A stretch of 64,000 bases of DNA from Gibbula magus (lineage: Eukaryota; Mollusca; Gastropoda; Trochida; Trochidae). This document shows positions 1-13,905 of the stretch, one piece after another (positions within the stretch are counted from its first letter, which is position 1; every line of letters starts with the position of its first letter). Position numbers and translations under genes: made by a program. The notes under the pieces are model-generated. The model searched no databases and was not told the DNA's origin. It saw nothing but the letters and a program-made list of their open reading frames with translations. The DNA is taken from assembly GCA_936450465.1 (NCBI GenBank), contig OW388297.1, positions 49,139,630-49,203,629 of the forward strand. The letters run 5' to 3'.

Positions 1-41
1 AAAACAAAATTTGCAAAAAAAACGTGCAACAGCACCTTTAA
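1..41. mobile_element. TTAA-type MITE, right end only
   Basis: The window opens inside a short DNA element whose right end reads GCAAAAAAAACGTGCAAC, then AGCACCTTTAA. It matches the right terminus of the best preserved copy at 59,034-59,395 and the fragment at 38,235-38,340. The outermost TTAA fits a piggyBac-like target site. The rest of the element lies outside the window. Confidence 0.5.
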
Positions 42-3000
42 CATACTTGTTGAAACACTGTCTCGAGACAATAAGCAAACATTATTACTTATATAATCTT
101 CAAAATTATGACACTCTTGGTATTTTGTGATATAGTTACCATAATGATCCAATGAAATAGAAAACTGAAAAGGGACAATACTGAACAACTCTCGTCAGCT
201 TATAAACTAGATGCTCTTAAATGTCGCTTTCAAGCTAGTTAATCCCTTACAATGCCAGTTTGAATGACTCTGTATCTTCAAAATCTTTAACATTGGCCCG
301 AGGCAACCATCAAAACATCAAAACTAATAGTCCTGAAAGCATCTCCGTGCTTTTTTGCGATGTAAATTTGCCTTTAAAATAAACTGAACGGCTTCTTATA
401 AAGGGCAAACTCTTGTTGCAAAAGAGGCAAAAAAATAATAATTTGAAAGGCTTTGAAACGTTCTTCCTTTCCTGTCAATATGACATGAAATATGTTCCCT
501 TTGAATGTCCGATGATGGAAAAGAAACCCTCGTGTGTATGACGTCACATGAAGCAAGGTTTTAAATCTAGTTTAATCAATGGAAACGCCATGTCTGGGGA
601 AATGATCTGTATATGTAACGACGTATTACATACCCTTCAATTCAAGTAAAGAGATGATTAATTCCTTACAGTATACCATGTGTATACATGTCAAAGCATC
701 GCATAGATAGAAATCATTTGTATTTGTTGTCCATTTCTGGTATATTATCATGAAACAGTACGAGAAAACACGCAAATATAAAGCGAAATTGTGCCTATTC
801 TACCATCAGTTTCATAATGTTATGATATATATCGTCCCACAAAAGGTTAATTAAAGTGTATTCAAATCGTGATATTATCCAAATAAATATTAAATGATAT
901 GACACTTATTAATAAATGTTAACCTTACACTGACAAACATCTATGCAAAATGATGCAAATGTCGAAGACATAGGGCATAACCCTGTCATAACACCTCTAA
1001 GAGATACCATGATTATCTCTCTACAGGAACGACTGCATGAAAACAAAGTCGAACTCTACAAAAGAGATAAGCTGATTCTTTGTTGTTCTATCTCCCACTA
1101 ATAACTATCCCCTCATCTCCCAAACCTCTCCTGCAAGCACCACTGTGTTTCCTTTAACAACATGCCGCCAGGAAACACTCTAAGAGATTCCAGTGTCAGA
1201 ACCATCTATTTCATCTGTTTTTCTCGTCAAGGGCGTGGAGACGTACTAATTGCTACCAAGTCACATACTTGTCTGCTCTCTTAAAGCGTGTTAAGGTTCA
1301 CAACTGTACCCTGCACGCCTCTAATATGTCGTATATATACATTGTAAAGAGTCCGTTATTAAATTATATCATAAATGGGTTATAAACCTTTACTGGATTG
1401 GGATGCTCAACCAACATCAACATGTGACGTTTTGCCTCAATAAACAAAGGAATACTCTAAATATATATGCTAACACAGACTCAAAATATAAATAAATAAT
1501 TGAATGAATCACTGAAAAGCATTGATGCAACCAGGCGTTTGCCAAAACGGAGAGCATGTCCTGCCTAGCTTAGTAATACCCGCATACCACATGAAACAAG
1601 AATTTTCTATTGTCCCTGTGTCCAGATTTTAGTTGATTTCGTGAGTGGTATGACGTATGATTGCAACAGAGAAAAGGCAAAGTCCTTTAAACATATTAAA
1701 TAACAGTAACGGATGTGTTTTATCACAGAGACTTTTGATATTGTTAAAATATTGCCACTCATTAATTAATATTAATTGTTTTCAAAGACAGCTAGCATTT
1801 CATTTAAATTAATCAGTAGTCAGTCAAAATATGGTTTGTTAACATTGCAAAATAAATGCCTGACGATCATCATCCCAATAATGATCAAACACTTATCTTA
1901 TCATGCCTTTTCTGTGACTAAAGTGTTATTTATGAGGATGATGAGTTCCAGAAATCAGTAATAACAGTGCTGAACACGGGGTCTCCTAACATTCTGATTT
2001 GTTTGCCCAAGAGCAGACATCTATGTCAGGTTTCAGTTTCATGTTACTGGAATATCCTACCTCAAAGTTAAACGGTTTTTCTACCCCCACTGTGAAAAAG
2101 ATTGCTTGAACGGATATAGAGATATATGAGACGTTGGGTATAGATAGCAACTGATAACAGTAGAGATAATGTCTTATTCTTGCGTAAATGTATACATATT
2201 TAACAACAGAGACCTGATAAAGGGATTGCGCGGTTAAAGATATTTACGTTAACACGTTTTGTGGAAGGGGGAATCAATTGTATTTTAAATGCTCTGAATA
2301 ATAAAAAAACGTCTTTCAGTTTTCACTTAAAATAAGTCATTAAGGAAAGATAATAACGGAAGTTACCGGTAAAAGTTATCAAGCAATTCTTTCAATGTGA
2401 GTCTAAGAAGTGAAAATGCAGTGTGTCGTGTAATGTCGCATACTATATCATACGAGCTCATTATTATTTTAAATATGAAAACCATTAATATTATCATTTA
2501 CGTCAATTATTCTGTTCTGAAATAGCAAAACTATGCTTTTTAGTATTTTCAAGATTAAAATAAATCATCCATCTTTTACGGTTAGGTTGAAAATAACGGT
2601 AAGTGTAAATTGAACATTAAATGTGACACTATTAACCGACTTTATTTCGGGTGAATAATCGGGAAGCAGTCTTATCTTTTAGAAATGAGTGGGGGGGTGT
2701 TGTTTTCTTCAAAAACTATTTCATTTTTAGAAAACGTCCTCAAACTCTGAAATGATTTTATTTTTCTGCAAATGTACCTGTACAGTACAGCTAAATATAC
2801 AGCATTCACACTTACCCGACCATGTATGTCTTGTGTATTAGAGATTAGAAAGTGTAAAAAAAACATTCACAATGTACATTTGCCTCGGGCAACTTTTTAA
2901 AAAAACCCAGTCTTTTCAAGTTTAATAGTCCATGTATTTTCAACCAAGCAGAAAGTCATCTATTATTCGCTTGACGTATGTGGCTCGTAAATCTGTTAAA

Positions 3001-3378
3001 AGTGTCAAGCCCATCTACTTTCAATTGATGTTTATTTCATTCAGGGAGTAAGGAGCTTACACTCAAACTAGACGTTGAAATCACGGACTGCATCCTTTAC
3101 AAACTTGTCTTTACAAATATTTCAAACTATGTTTAGAAACGAACATCCCCATGTGAGTGTAATCAGTAAAACGATAGCAGATTAGTGACAGTTTTACTAC
3201 TGGGAACTTTCTTGCAAAAACGAAATTTGAAAATCCTTATAATCGAAACCATTTCCTCAGTAATTACAAATCTCTTCAGAGATATAGTATATATACCCAA
3301 CATCCTTGAAGATCATCAAGATACACGGAAAGATCCAAGGAGAGAAAGAGAGAGAGGGAGTCGTTTTCATTGAGAGTT
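42..3378. other. AT-rich stretch without a recognisable gene
   Basis: Both strands carry only short frames of about 60 codons, as expected by chance in AT-rich DNA. None shows a domain, a signal peptide or a credible splice context. The only structure is a short GA-rich run at about 3,338-3,360, just before the 58-bp satellite. Confidence 0.6.
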
Positions 3379-6300
3379 TTACATATGCAAGATAATACAC
3401 GCGAAGCTGGTGCAGCACGTGTAGTCACTAAGGGTTTTACTTATGCAAGATAATACACGTGAAGTTGGTGCAGCACGTGTAGTCACTGAGGGTTTAACAT
3501 ATGCAATATAATGCACGTGAAGCTGGTGCAGCACGTGTAGTCGTTGAGGGTTTAACATATGCAAGATAATACACGTGAAGCTGGTGCAGCACGTGTAGTC
3601 ACTGAGGGTTTAACATATGCAAGATAATACACGTGAAGCTGGTGCAGCAGGTGTAATCACTGAGGGTTTAACATATGCAAGATAATACACGTGAAGCTGA
3701 TGCAGCCCGTGTAGTCACTGAGGGTTTTACACATGCAATATAATGCACGTGAAGCTGGTTCAGCACGTGTAGCCACTGAGGGTTTAACATATGCAAGATA
3801 ATACACGTGAAGCTGGTGCAGCACGTGTAGTCAATCAGGGTTTAACATATGCAAGATAATACACGTGAAGCTGGTGCAGCCCGTGTAGTCACTGAGGGTT
3901 TTACACATGCAATTTAATGCAGGTGAAGCTGGTTCAGAACGTGTAGTCACTGAGGGTTTAACATATGCAAGATAATACACGTGAAACTGGTGCAGCACGT
4001 GTAGTCACTGAGGGTTTAACATATGCAAGATAATACACGTGGAACTGGTGCAGCACGTGTAGTCACTGATGGTTTAACATATGCAAGATAATACACGTGG
4101 AACTGGTGCAGCACGTGTAGTCACTGAGGGTTTAACATATTCAAGATAATACACATGAAGCTGGTGCAGCACGTGTAATCACTGAGGGTTTAACATATGC
4201 AAGATAATACACGTGAAGCTGATGCAGCCCGTGTAGTCACTGATGGTTTTACACATGCAAGATAATACACGTGAAGCTGGTGCAACACTTGTAGTCACTG
4301 AGGGTTTAACATATGCAAGATAATGCACGTGAAGCTTGTGCAGCACATGGAGTCACTGAGGGTTTTACATATGCAAGATAATACACGTGAAGCTGGTGCA
4401 GCCCGTGTAGTCACTGAGGGTTTTACATATGCAAGATTATGCACGTGAAGCTGGTGCAGCACGTGTAGTCACTGAGGGTTTTACATATGCAAGATAATAC
4501 ACGTGAAGCTGGTGCAGCCCCTGTAGTCACTGAGGGTTTTACATATGCAAGATTATGCACGTGAAGCTGGTGCAGCCAGTGTAGTCATTGAGGGTTTTAC
4601 ATATGCAAGATAATACACGTGAAGCTGGTGCAGCCCCTGTAGTCACTGAGGGTTTTACATATGCAAGATTATGCACGTGAAGCTGGTGCAGCCAGTGTAG
4701 TCATTGAGGGTTTTACACATGCTAGATAATGCATGTTAAGCTGATGCAGCACGTGTAGTCACTGAGGGTTTACCATATGCAAGGTAATGCACATGAAGCT
4801 GATGCAGCACGTGTAGTCACTGAGGGTTTTACACATGCAAGATGATACACGTGAAGCTGGTGCAACACTTGTAGTCACTGAGGGTTTTACATATGCAAGA
4901 TAATACACGTGAAGCTGGTGGAACACGTGTAGTCACTGAGGGTTTTACACATGCAAGATAATACACGTGAAGCTGGTGCAGCACGTGTAGTCACTGAGGG
5001 TTTAACATATGCAAGATAATGCACGTGAAGCTGGTGCAACACGTGTAGTCACTGAGGGTTTAACATATGCAATATAATGCACGTGAAGCTGGTGCAGCAC
5101 GTGTTGTCACTGATGGTTTTACACATGCAAGATAATACACGTGAAGCTGGTGCAACACTTGTAGTCACTGACGGTTTTACATATGCAAGATAATACACGT
5201 GAAGCTGGTGCAGCACGTGTAGTCACTGAGGGTTTAACATATGCAAGATAATGCACGTGAAGCTGGTGCAACACGTGTAGTCACTGAGGGTTTAACATAT
5301 GCAATATAATGCACGTGAAGCTGGTGCAGCACGTGTTGTCACTGATGGTTTTACACATGCAAGATAATACACGTGAAGCTGGTGCAACACTTGTAGTCAC
5401 TGACGGTTTTACATATGCAAGATAATACACGTGAAGCTGGTGCAGCCCCTGTAGTCACTGAGGGTTTTACATATGCAAGATTATGCACGTGAAGCTGGTG
5501 CAGCCAGTGTAGTCATTGAGGGTTTTACATATGCAAGATTATGCACGTGAAGCTGGTGCAGCACGTGTAGTCACGGAGGGTTTACCATATGCAAGATAAT
5601 ACACGTGAAGCTGGTGCAGCACGTGTAGTCACTGAGGGTTTAACATATGCAAGTTAATGCACGTGAAGCTGGTGCAGCACGTGTAGTCATTGAGAATTTA
5701 ACATATGCAAGATAATACACGTGAAGCTGGTGCAGCACGTGTTGTCACTGATGGTTTAACATATGCAAGTTAATACACGTGAAGCTGGTGCAGCACGTGT
5801 AGTCACTGAGGGTTTAACATATGCAAGTTAATGCACGTGAAGCTGATGCAGCACGTGTAGTCATTGAGAATTTAACATATGCAAGATAATGCACGTGAAG
5901 CTGGTGCAGCACGTGTTGTCACTGATGGTTTTACACATGCAAGATAATACACGTGAAGCTGGTGCAGCACGTGTAGTCACTGAGGGTTTAACATATGCAA
6001 TATAATGCACGTGAAGCTGGTGCAACACGTGTAGTCACTGAGGGTTTAACATATGCAAGATAATGCACGTGAAGCTGGTGCAGCACGTGTTGTCACTGAT
6101 GGTTTTACACATGCAAGATAATACACGTGAAGCTGGTGCAACATTTGTAGTCACTGAGGGTTTAACATATGCAAGATAATGCACGTGAAGCTGGTGGAAC
6201 ACGTGTAGTCACTGAGGGTTTAACATATGCAAGATAATGCACGTGAAGCTGGTGCAGCACGTGTTGTCACTGGTGGTTTTATACATGCAAGATAATACAC

Positions 6301-6430
6301 GTGAAGCTGGTGCAACACTTGTAGTCACTGAGGGTTTTATATATGCAAGATAATACACGTGAAGCTGGTGCAACACGTGTAGTCACTGAGGCTTTTACAC
6401 ATTCAAGATAATGCATGTGAAGCTGTTGTA
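3379..6430. repeat. 58-bp satellite, about 52 copies, with paired CACGTG boxes
   Basis: The unit begins ACATATGCAAGATAATACAC and repeats every 58 bp with roughly 5-15% divergence between copies. Most units carry CACGTG twice, at unit positions 18-23 and 36-41. The segment between them is self-complementary: ACACGT, bulge GAA, GCTG, loop GTG, CAGC, ACGTGT. Each unit can therefore fold into a 10-bp stem with a three-base bulge and a triloop. The unit length is not a multiple of three and no frame crosses the array, so it is not coding. The left edge follows a GA-rich run; the right edge decays near 6,420. Confidence 0.95.
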
Positions 6431-7776
6431 ACTCGTGAAACGAATGCACTCACACACATTTGTGAAGTATTGGATCTACAAGCAATGATTCACTGTGTGT
6501 TTTAACATGATATTGGTATTGCATTTTTGAACATGCGATTTTTATGGCATAAATTATGTGAACAAATAAACATTTAGTAAAATCTGCATACTTTTCTTCA
6601 TGATATACATTTTCTATCGTAAAATTTATAACGTCGTAACACCTTCAAACTTGATGTACATGTAAGGTAAACCCAAACAAATTAAATGCGTTGTGAAAAC
6701 ACTTCACGACATTCAATACCCATGTTAGCCTCATATCAGTCAAGAAGTTTGATGTTGCAATAATATGTTTGCCAGAAAATAGTTTCTGAAGGAAAAATTT
6801 GACGCCAAAGTAATTACCCAAACAAAACACGATCAATGGCTGTGTAGATTTACTACCAGAAAGGGGTCATAGATGCGGTCATAAACACCTCATACCAACA
6901 ACTGTACTGCAGTAACAGTGTGGGTCTTATTATCTTAATGAGATGATAACAAAGAAGTAATAAGGTTCTGTTCCTAATAGATTACCGTTTAGTCAGACAG
7001 TTTCTAAAGAAAGACACTACGACAAGGGCAAACCCAGAGAGAGCAAATCTTTTTTGTCTAAAATTTTAAAAGTTTGAATGAAAAACATTTAAACACATGG
7101 TGTCCAATGAGTTTTTCAGGTAGAGTAACATGTACATTTTCGTCAAATTTTTATGGCGATTTAAAGTTAAAAGTAAGCAAAAATACTAGATCATTTAATA
7201 TGATGCGAGAGCGCCACCAAGAGAAACTGTACAAATGTACGTGAACATGTACAAATTGTGTATTTTGCTATAGAATAATGAGTTAATATAATTCAATCCA
7301 GAACAAGAATCCAATCCAAGAATATGTCTGGTCAATAATATTCAAAATTTTCCTCTCATTTTAAACTCAAAAAGCTCTGTTCCGTATGATTAAGCAACTC
7401 CGCAAAAACCATCATTGGATCAAAATGACATTTGCCCTCTCACGTGTTCTCAATTTCATCCAGGTGTGAAACACACAACACTGTCACATTGTCCAGTGTC
7501 CTTGATATGGAAATGTCCCATCAACGCAATGGACCTGTACATTATGAGGGGTAAGCTGGTTATACAGGAGCAGACCCAATGAAGACTGTATCACAATGCC
7601 TGCCCTTTGTACTTGTATTCAGAGGCAGGGAATGTGTACCACACCGGTATTACAGGAAATATGTATTGAATGTGTGTCAGGGATCTAGGAGAATACTAAG
7701 AGGTTGAGGGTGACAGATTTGTATGCGGAGTGTCTGTGGAGTGAGTAAAAGGGAGAGAGTAAATTAAGGGAGGGGG

Positions 7777-7779
<3 letters not shown>
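6431..7779. other. No gene seen between two repeat arrays
   Basis: AT-rich DNA with only short chance frames. A minus-strand frame of 63 codons at 6,645-6,836 has no domain or supporting signal. Confidence 0.55.
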
Positions 7780-9414
<1,635 letters not shown>

Positions 9415-12125
9415 AGAATATCGTGATGTTGATTCATATGACAGAAATACTGTACTGATGGTGATGCATACAAAGATAGACTATCATGATGGTGATATAT
9501 ATCACAGATAGACTACCCTGATGGCGATACATATCAAAGATAGACTATCGTGATTGTGATACATATCGAAGATAGACTATCCTGATGGTGATCCTTATCA
9601 CAAATAGACTATCCTGATGGTGATACATATCAAAGATAGACTATCGTGATGGTGATACATATCAAAGATAGACTATCGTGATGGTGATACATATCAAAGA
9701 TAGACTATCCTGATGGTGATACATATCAAAGATAGACTATCGTGATGGTGATACATATCAAAGATAGACTATCCTGATGGTGATACATATCAAAGATAGA
9801 CTATCCTGATGGTGATCCTTATCACAAATAGACTATCCTGATGGTGATACATATCAAAGATAGACTATCGTGATGGTGATACATATCAAAGATAGACTAT
9901 CGTGATGGTGATACATATCAAAGATAGACTATCCTGATGGTGATACATATCAAAGATAGACTATCGTGATGGTGATACATATCAAAGATAGACTATCGTG
10001 ATGGTGATACATATCAAAGATAGACTATCGTGATGGTGATACATATCAAAGATAGACTATCCTGATGGTGATACATATCAAAGATAGACTATCGTGATGG
10101 TGATACATATCAAAGATAGACTATCGTGATGGTGATACATATCACAGATAGACTATCCTGATGGTGATACATATCAAAGATAGACTATCGTGATGGTGAT
10201 ACATATCAAAGATAGACTATCGTGATGGTGATACATATCAAAGATAGACTATCGTGATGGTGATACATATCAAAGATAGACTATCCTGATGGTGATCCTT
10301 ATCAAAGATAGACTATCGTGATGGTGATACATATCAAAGATAGACTATCCTGATGGTGATACATATCAAAGATAGACTATCGTGATGGTGATACATATCA
10401 AAGATAGACTATCGTGATGGTGATACATATCAAAGATAGACTATCCTGATGGTGATACATATCAAAGATAGACTATCGTGATGGTGATACATATCACAGA
10501 TAGACTATCCTGATGGTGATACATATCAAAGATAGACTATCGTGATGGTGATACATATCAAAGATAGACTATCGTGATGGTGATACATATCAAAGATAGA
10601 CTATCGTGATGGTGATACATATCAAAGATAGACTATCCTGATGGTGATCCTTATCAAAGATAGACTATCGTGATGGTGATACATATCAAAGATAGACTAT
10701 CCTGATGGTGATACATATCAAAGATAGACTATCGTGATGGTGATACATATCAAAGATAGACTATCGTGATGGTGATACATATCAAAGATAGACTATCGTG
10801 ATGGTGATACATATCAAAGATAGACTATCGTGATGGTGATACATATCAAAGATAGACTATCCTGATGGTGATCCTTATCAAAGATAGACTATCGTGATGG
10901 TGATACATATCAAAGATAGACTATCCTGATGGTGATACATATCAAAGATAGACTATCGTGATGGTGATACATATCAAAGATAGACTATCGTGATGGTGAT
11001 ACATATCAAAGATAGACTATCCTGATGGTGATACATATCAAAGATAGACTATCGTGATGGTGATACATATCAAAGATAGACTATCCTGATGGTGATCCTT
11101 ATCAAAGATAGACTATCCTGATGGTGATACATATCAAAGATAGACTATCGTGATGGTGATACATATCACAGATAGACTATCGTGATGGTGATACATATCA
11201 AAGATAGACTATCCTGATGGTGATACATATCAAAGATAGACTATCGTGATGGTGATACATATCAAAGATAGACTATCGTGATGGTGATACATATCAAAGA
11301 TAGACTATCCTGATGGTGATCCTTATCAAAGATAGACTATCGTGATGGTGATACATATCAAAGATAGACTATCCTGATGGTGATACATATCAAAGATAGA
11401 CTATCGTGATGGTGATACATATCAAAGATAGACTATCGTGATGGTGATACATATCAAAGATAGACTATCCTGATGGTGATACATATCAAAGATAGACTAT
11501 CGTGATGGTGATACATATCAAAGATAGACTATCGTGATGGTGATACATATCAAAGATAGACTATCGTGATGGTGATACATATCAAAGATAGACTATCGTG
11601 ATGGTGATACATATCAAAGATAGACTATCGTGATGGTGATACATATCAAAGATAGACTATCGTGATGGTGATACATATCAAAGATAGACTATCGTGATGG
11701 TGATACATATCAAAGATAGACTATCGTGATGGTGATACATATCAAAGATAGACTATCGTGATGGTGATACATATCAAAGATAGACTATCGTGATGGTGAT
11801 ACATATCAAAGATAGACTATCGTGATGGTGATACATATCAAAGATAGACTATCGTGATGGTGATACATATCAAAGATAGACTATCGTGATGGTGATACAT
11901 ATCAAAGATAGACTATCGTGATGGTGATACATATCAAAGATAGACTATCCTGATGGTGATACATATCAAAGATAGACTACCCTGATGGTGATACATATCA
12001 AAGAAAGACTATCCTGATGGTGATACATATCAAAGATAGACTACCCTGATGGTGATACATATCAAAGAAAGACTATCCTGATGGTGATCCTTATCACAAA
12101 TAGACTATCCTGGTGGTGATACATA
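9415..12125. repeat. 32-bp GATA-rich satellite, about 84 copies
   Basis: The unit reads GATAGACTATCGTGATGGTG followed by ATACATATCAAA, exactly 32 bp. It contains two short dyads, GATAG-A-CTATC and TGATA-CA-TATCA, so each copy offers four GATA/TATC tetramers in inverted pairs. Monomers differ mainly at CGTG versus CCTG and ACATATCA versus CCTTATCA. The CCTTATCA variant recurs at 224-bp intervals (10,647, 10,871, 11,095, 11,319), which is seven units. About 14 consecutive CGTG monomers lie between about 11,495 and 11,949. Both ends are more diverged than the centre. Confidence 0.96.
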
Positions 12126-13059
12126 ACTACTTACGATGGTCTGCACTAATTGACCTTACTTTTACATTCCAAGCCCCTCCCTTTATTTGATCTGTGCGAA
12201 CAAGGACAATTTAAGTTGCCATTTCCTGTCATTTCTACATCTGTATGTGTGTGAATATGTGAATGAAATGACACTACACGTCAAGTAGGTTAATTATGAA
12301 CTGACGCTCAACAAGCTTTCCTTCCATGGCTGCTTTTTAACTATATATCTCAATCTCTTTAAAGCTTTAATATAAGGTTAAGCAATTGAAATGATTCGTT
12401 AAAGTAAACAGACTGCCAATTATTTCACAAGGAAAATCGAGATTTTTTGCTCCTTGATTGTAAATTTTGTTGACCATTATAATGGTAAATATGATAATTA
12501 TTGATTATTATATTATCTAACCTTTCGAAAATTATAAAAGAATTTTATAAAATTTAAAAGAAGCTTAGTTTTATACATCTCTTTTAATAATTTATTCCGC
12601 ACGTTTTAAGACATTTTCAAAAATTTCATAAATTAGTACAAATTAAACGCATATGGCTAACTTGCAAAGACACAATTTACAAATATGTGTCATATACGAG
12701 ATTTTTGAAAAGACATTACTTTGAAGAATCGCGCCATTTAAGTAACCATCCAGACACAATTTCAGAAAATGACATATTCACAAACCAACGCTCTTAAATA
12801 TTGGAAACCTGATTAAAGTAAAAGAACATCTGGTATTATGCTTTCAAATTTTTTCATCTTTTTATTTGGGTGCATTGGTGCACCTTGCTGCTAAATAAAG
12901 CATATCCTCCCCCATACATACTTGTGATGGCGCAAGATTATCATTTATTGCCAACATGTGTTTTGTATCACTAAAATATGTCTTGCGTAATAATCTCTTA
13001 CTCATGATGACGATATTATGTTACCAACAGCCATATTTATGTTTTTCTCCGACATGCCT
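12126..13059. other. AT-rich stretch without a recognisable gene
   Basis: No frame of note on either strand and no clear repeat. Confidence 0.55.
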
Positions 13060-13905
13060 ATTTGAGTAATGAAGTATCAGATAACCTTTAACACAATTGA
13101 CTTCTTCAAACCAAAACAGTTGACCTATTTGAGAAATAACAGTTTCTGCATTAATAGATTCGATTATTTCAATACTCTATCAACCTTTAGGACATTATAC
13201 CAGGTATTTGTAAATGGCAGATTATTTTGGATTTGTTTCGATTACCTCAATGATAAAGAATCAAATAACATTTTGGACGTTTAAAAACATTACAGCGCAG
13301 TGTTATCGGTAAATAACAGATTCTCTTGGAGTATCTTAGATTACTTTAATTATAAAGTAGCAGATAACCTTTGGGACGTTTTGACTTAGTTACGCCTATA
13401 CGTCGGGATTAAATGATAAAATAAGCAATGTATTACTTAGTCATTTAAGTAAGAATTCAACGTATAACCTAATCAATGAGACATTAAGTATCAGATAATC
13501 AACGAGATAATAAATAACAGATAATCAACGAGGCATTAAGTATCAGATAATCAAATAGGCATTAAGTATCAGATAATCAAATAGGCATTAAGTATCAGAT
13601 ACTCACAAGGCATTAAGTATCAGATAATGAAATAGGCATTAAGTATCAGATAATAACAAGGCATTAAGTATCAGATAATCTGTGAAATATTTAGTATCAG
13701 ATAATCAACGTGACATTAAATATCACATAACCAACGAGGCATTAAGTATCAGATAATCAATGAGACATTGAGTATCAGATAACAATTGAGACATTAAGTA
13801 TCAGATAATCAATGAGACATTGAGTATCAAATAATATGTGAGACATAAAATATCAGATATCAACCTGACATTAATTACCAGATAATCAATAAGACGTTTG
13901 TACTT
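13060..13905. repeat. Degenerate tandem repeat cluster (AGTATCAGATAATCAA family)
   Basis: From about 13,465 to 13,900 the phrase GGCATTAAGTATCAGATAAT recurs roughly every 24-26 bp with many substitutions, about 16 times. Just upstream (13,069-13,390) three longer, very diverged units share GATTACTTTAATNATAAAG and AACCTTTGGGACGTTT, and each contains an AGTATCAGATAA-like piece. A 71-codon plus-strand frame at 13,069-13,284 lies in these units and is probably not a gene. Confidence 0.75.

Noticed and set aside
3379..6430. CRISPR array or tandem tRNA-like genes
   Set aside because: Units are contiguous 58-mers without variable spacers, and the hairpin does not form a cloverleaf.
9415..12125. CRISPR-like regular 32-bp periodicity
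   Set aside because: There are no unique spacers: the whole 32-bp unit repeats. The genome is clearly animal-like.
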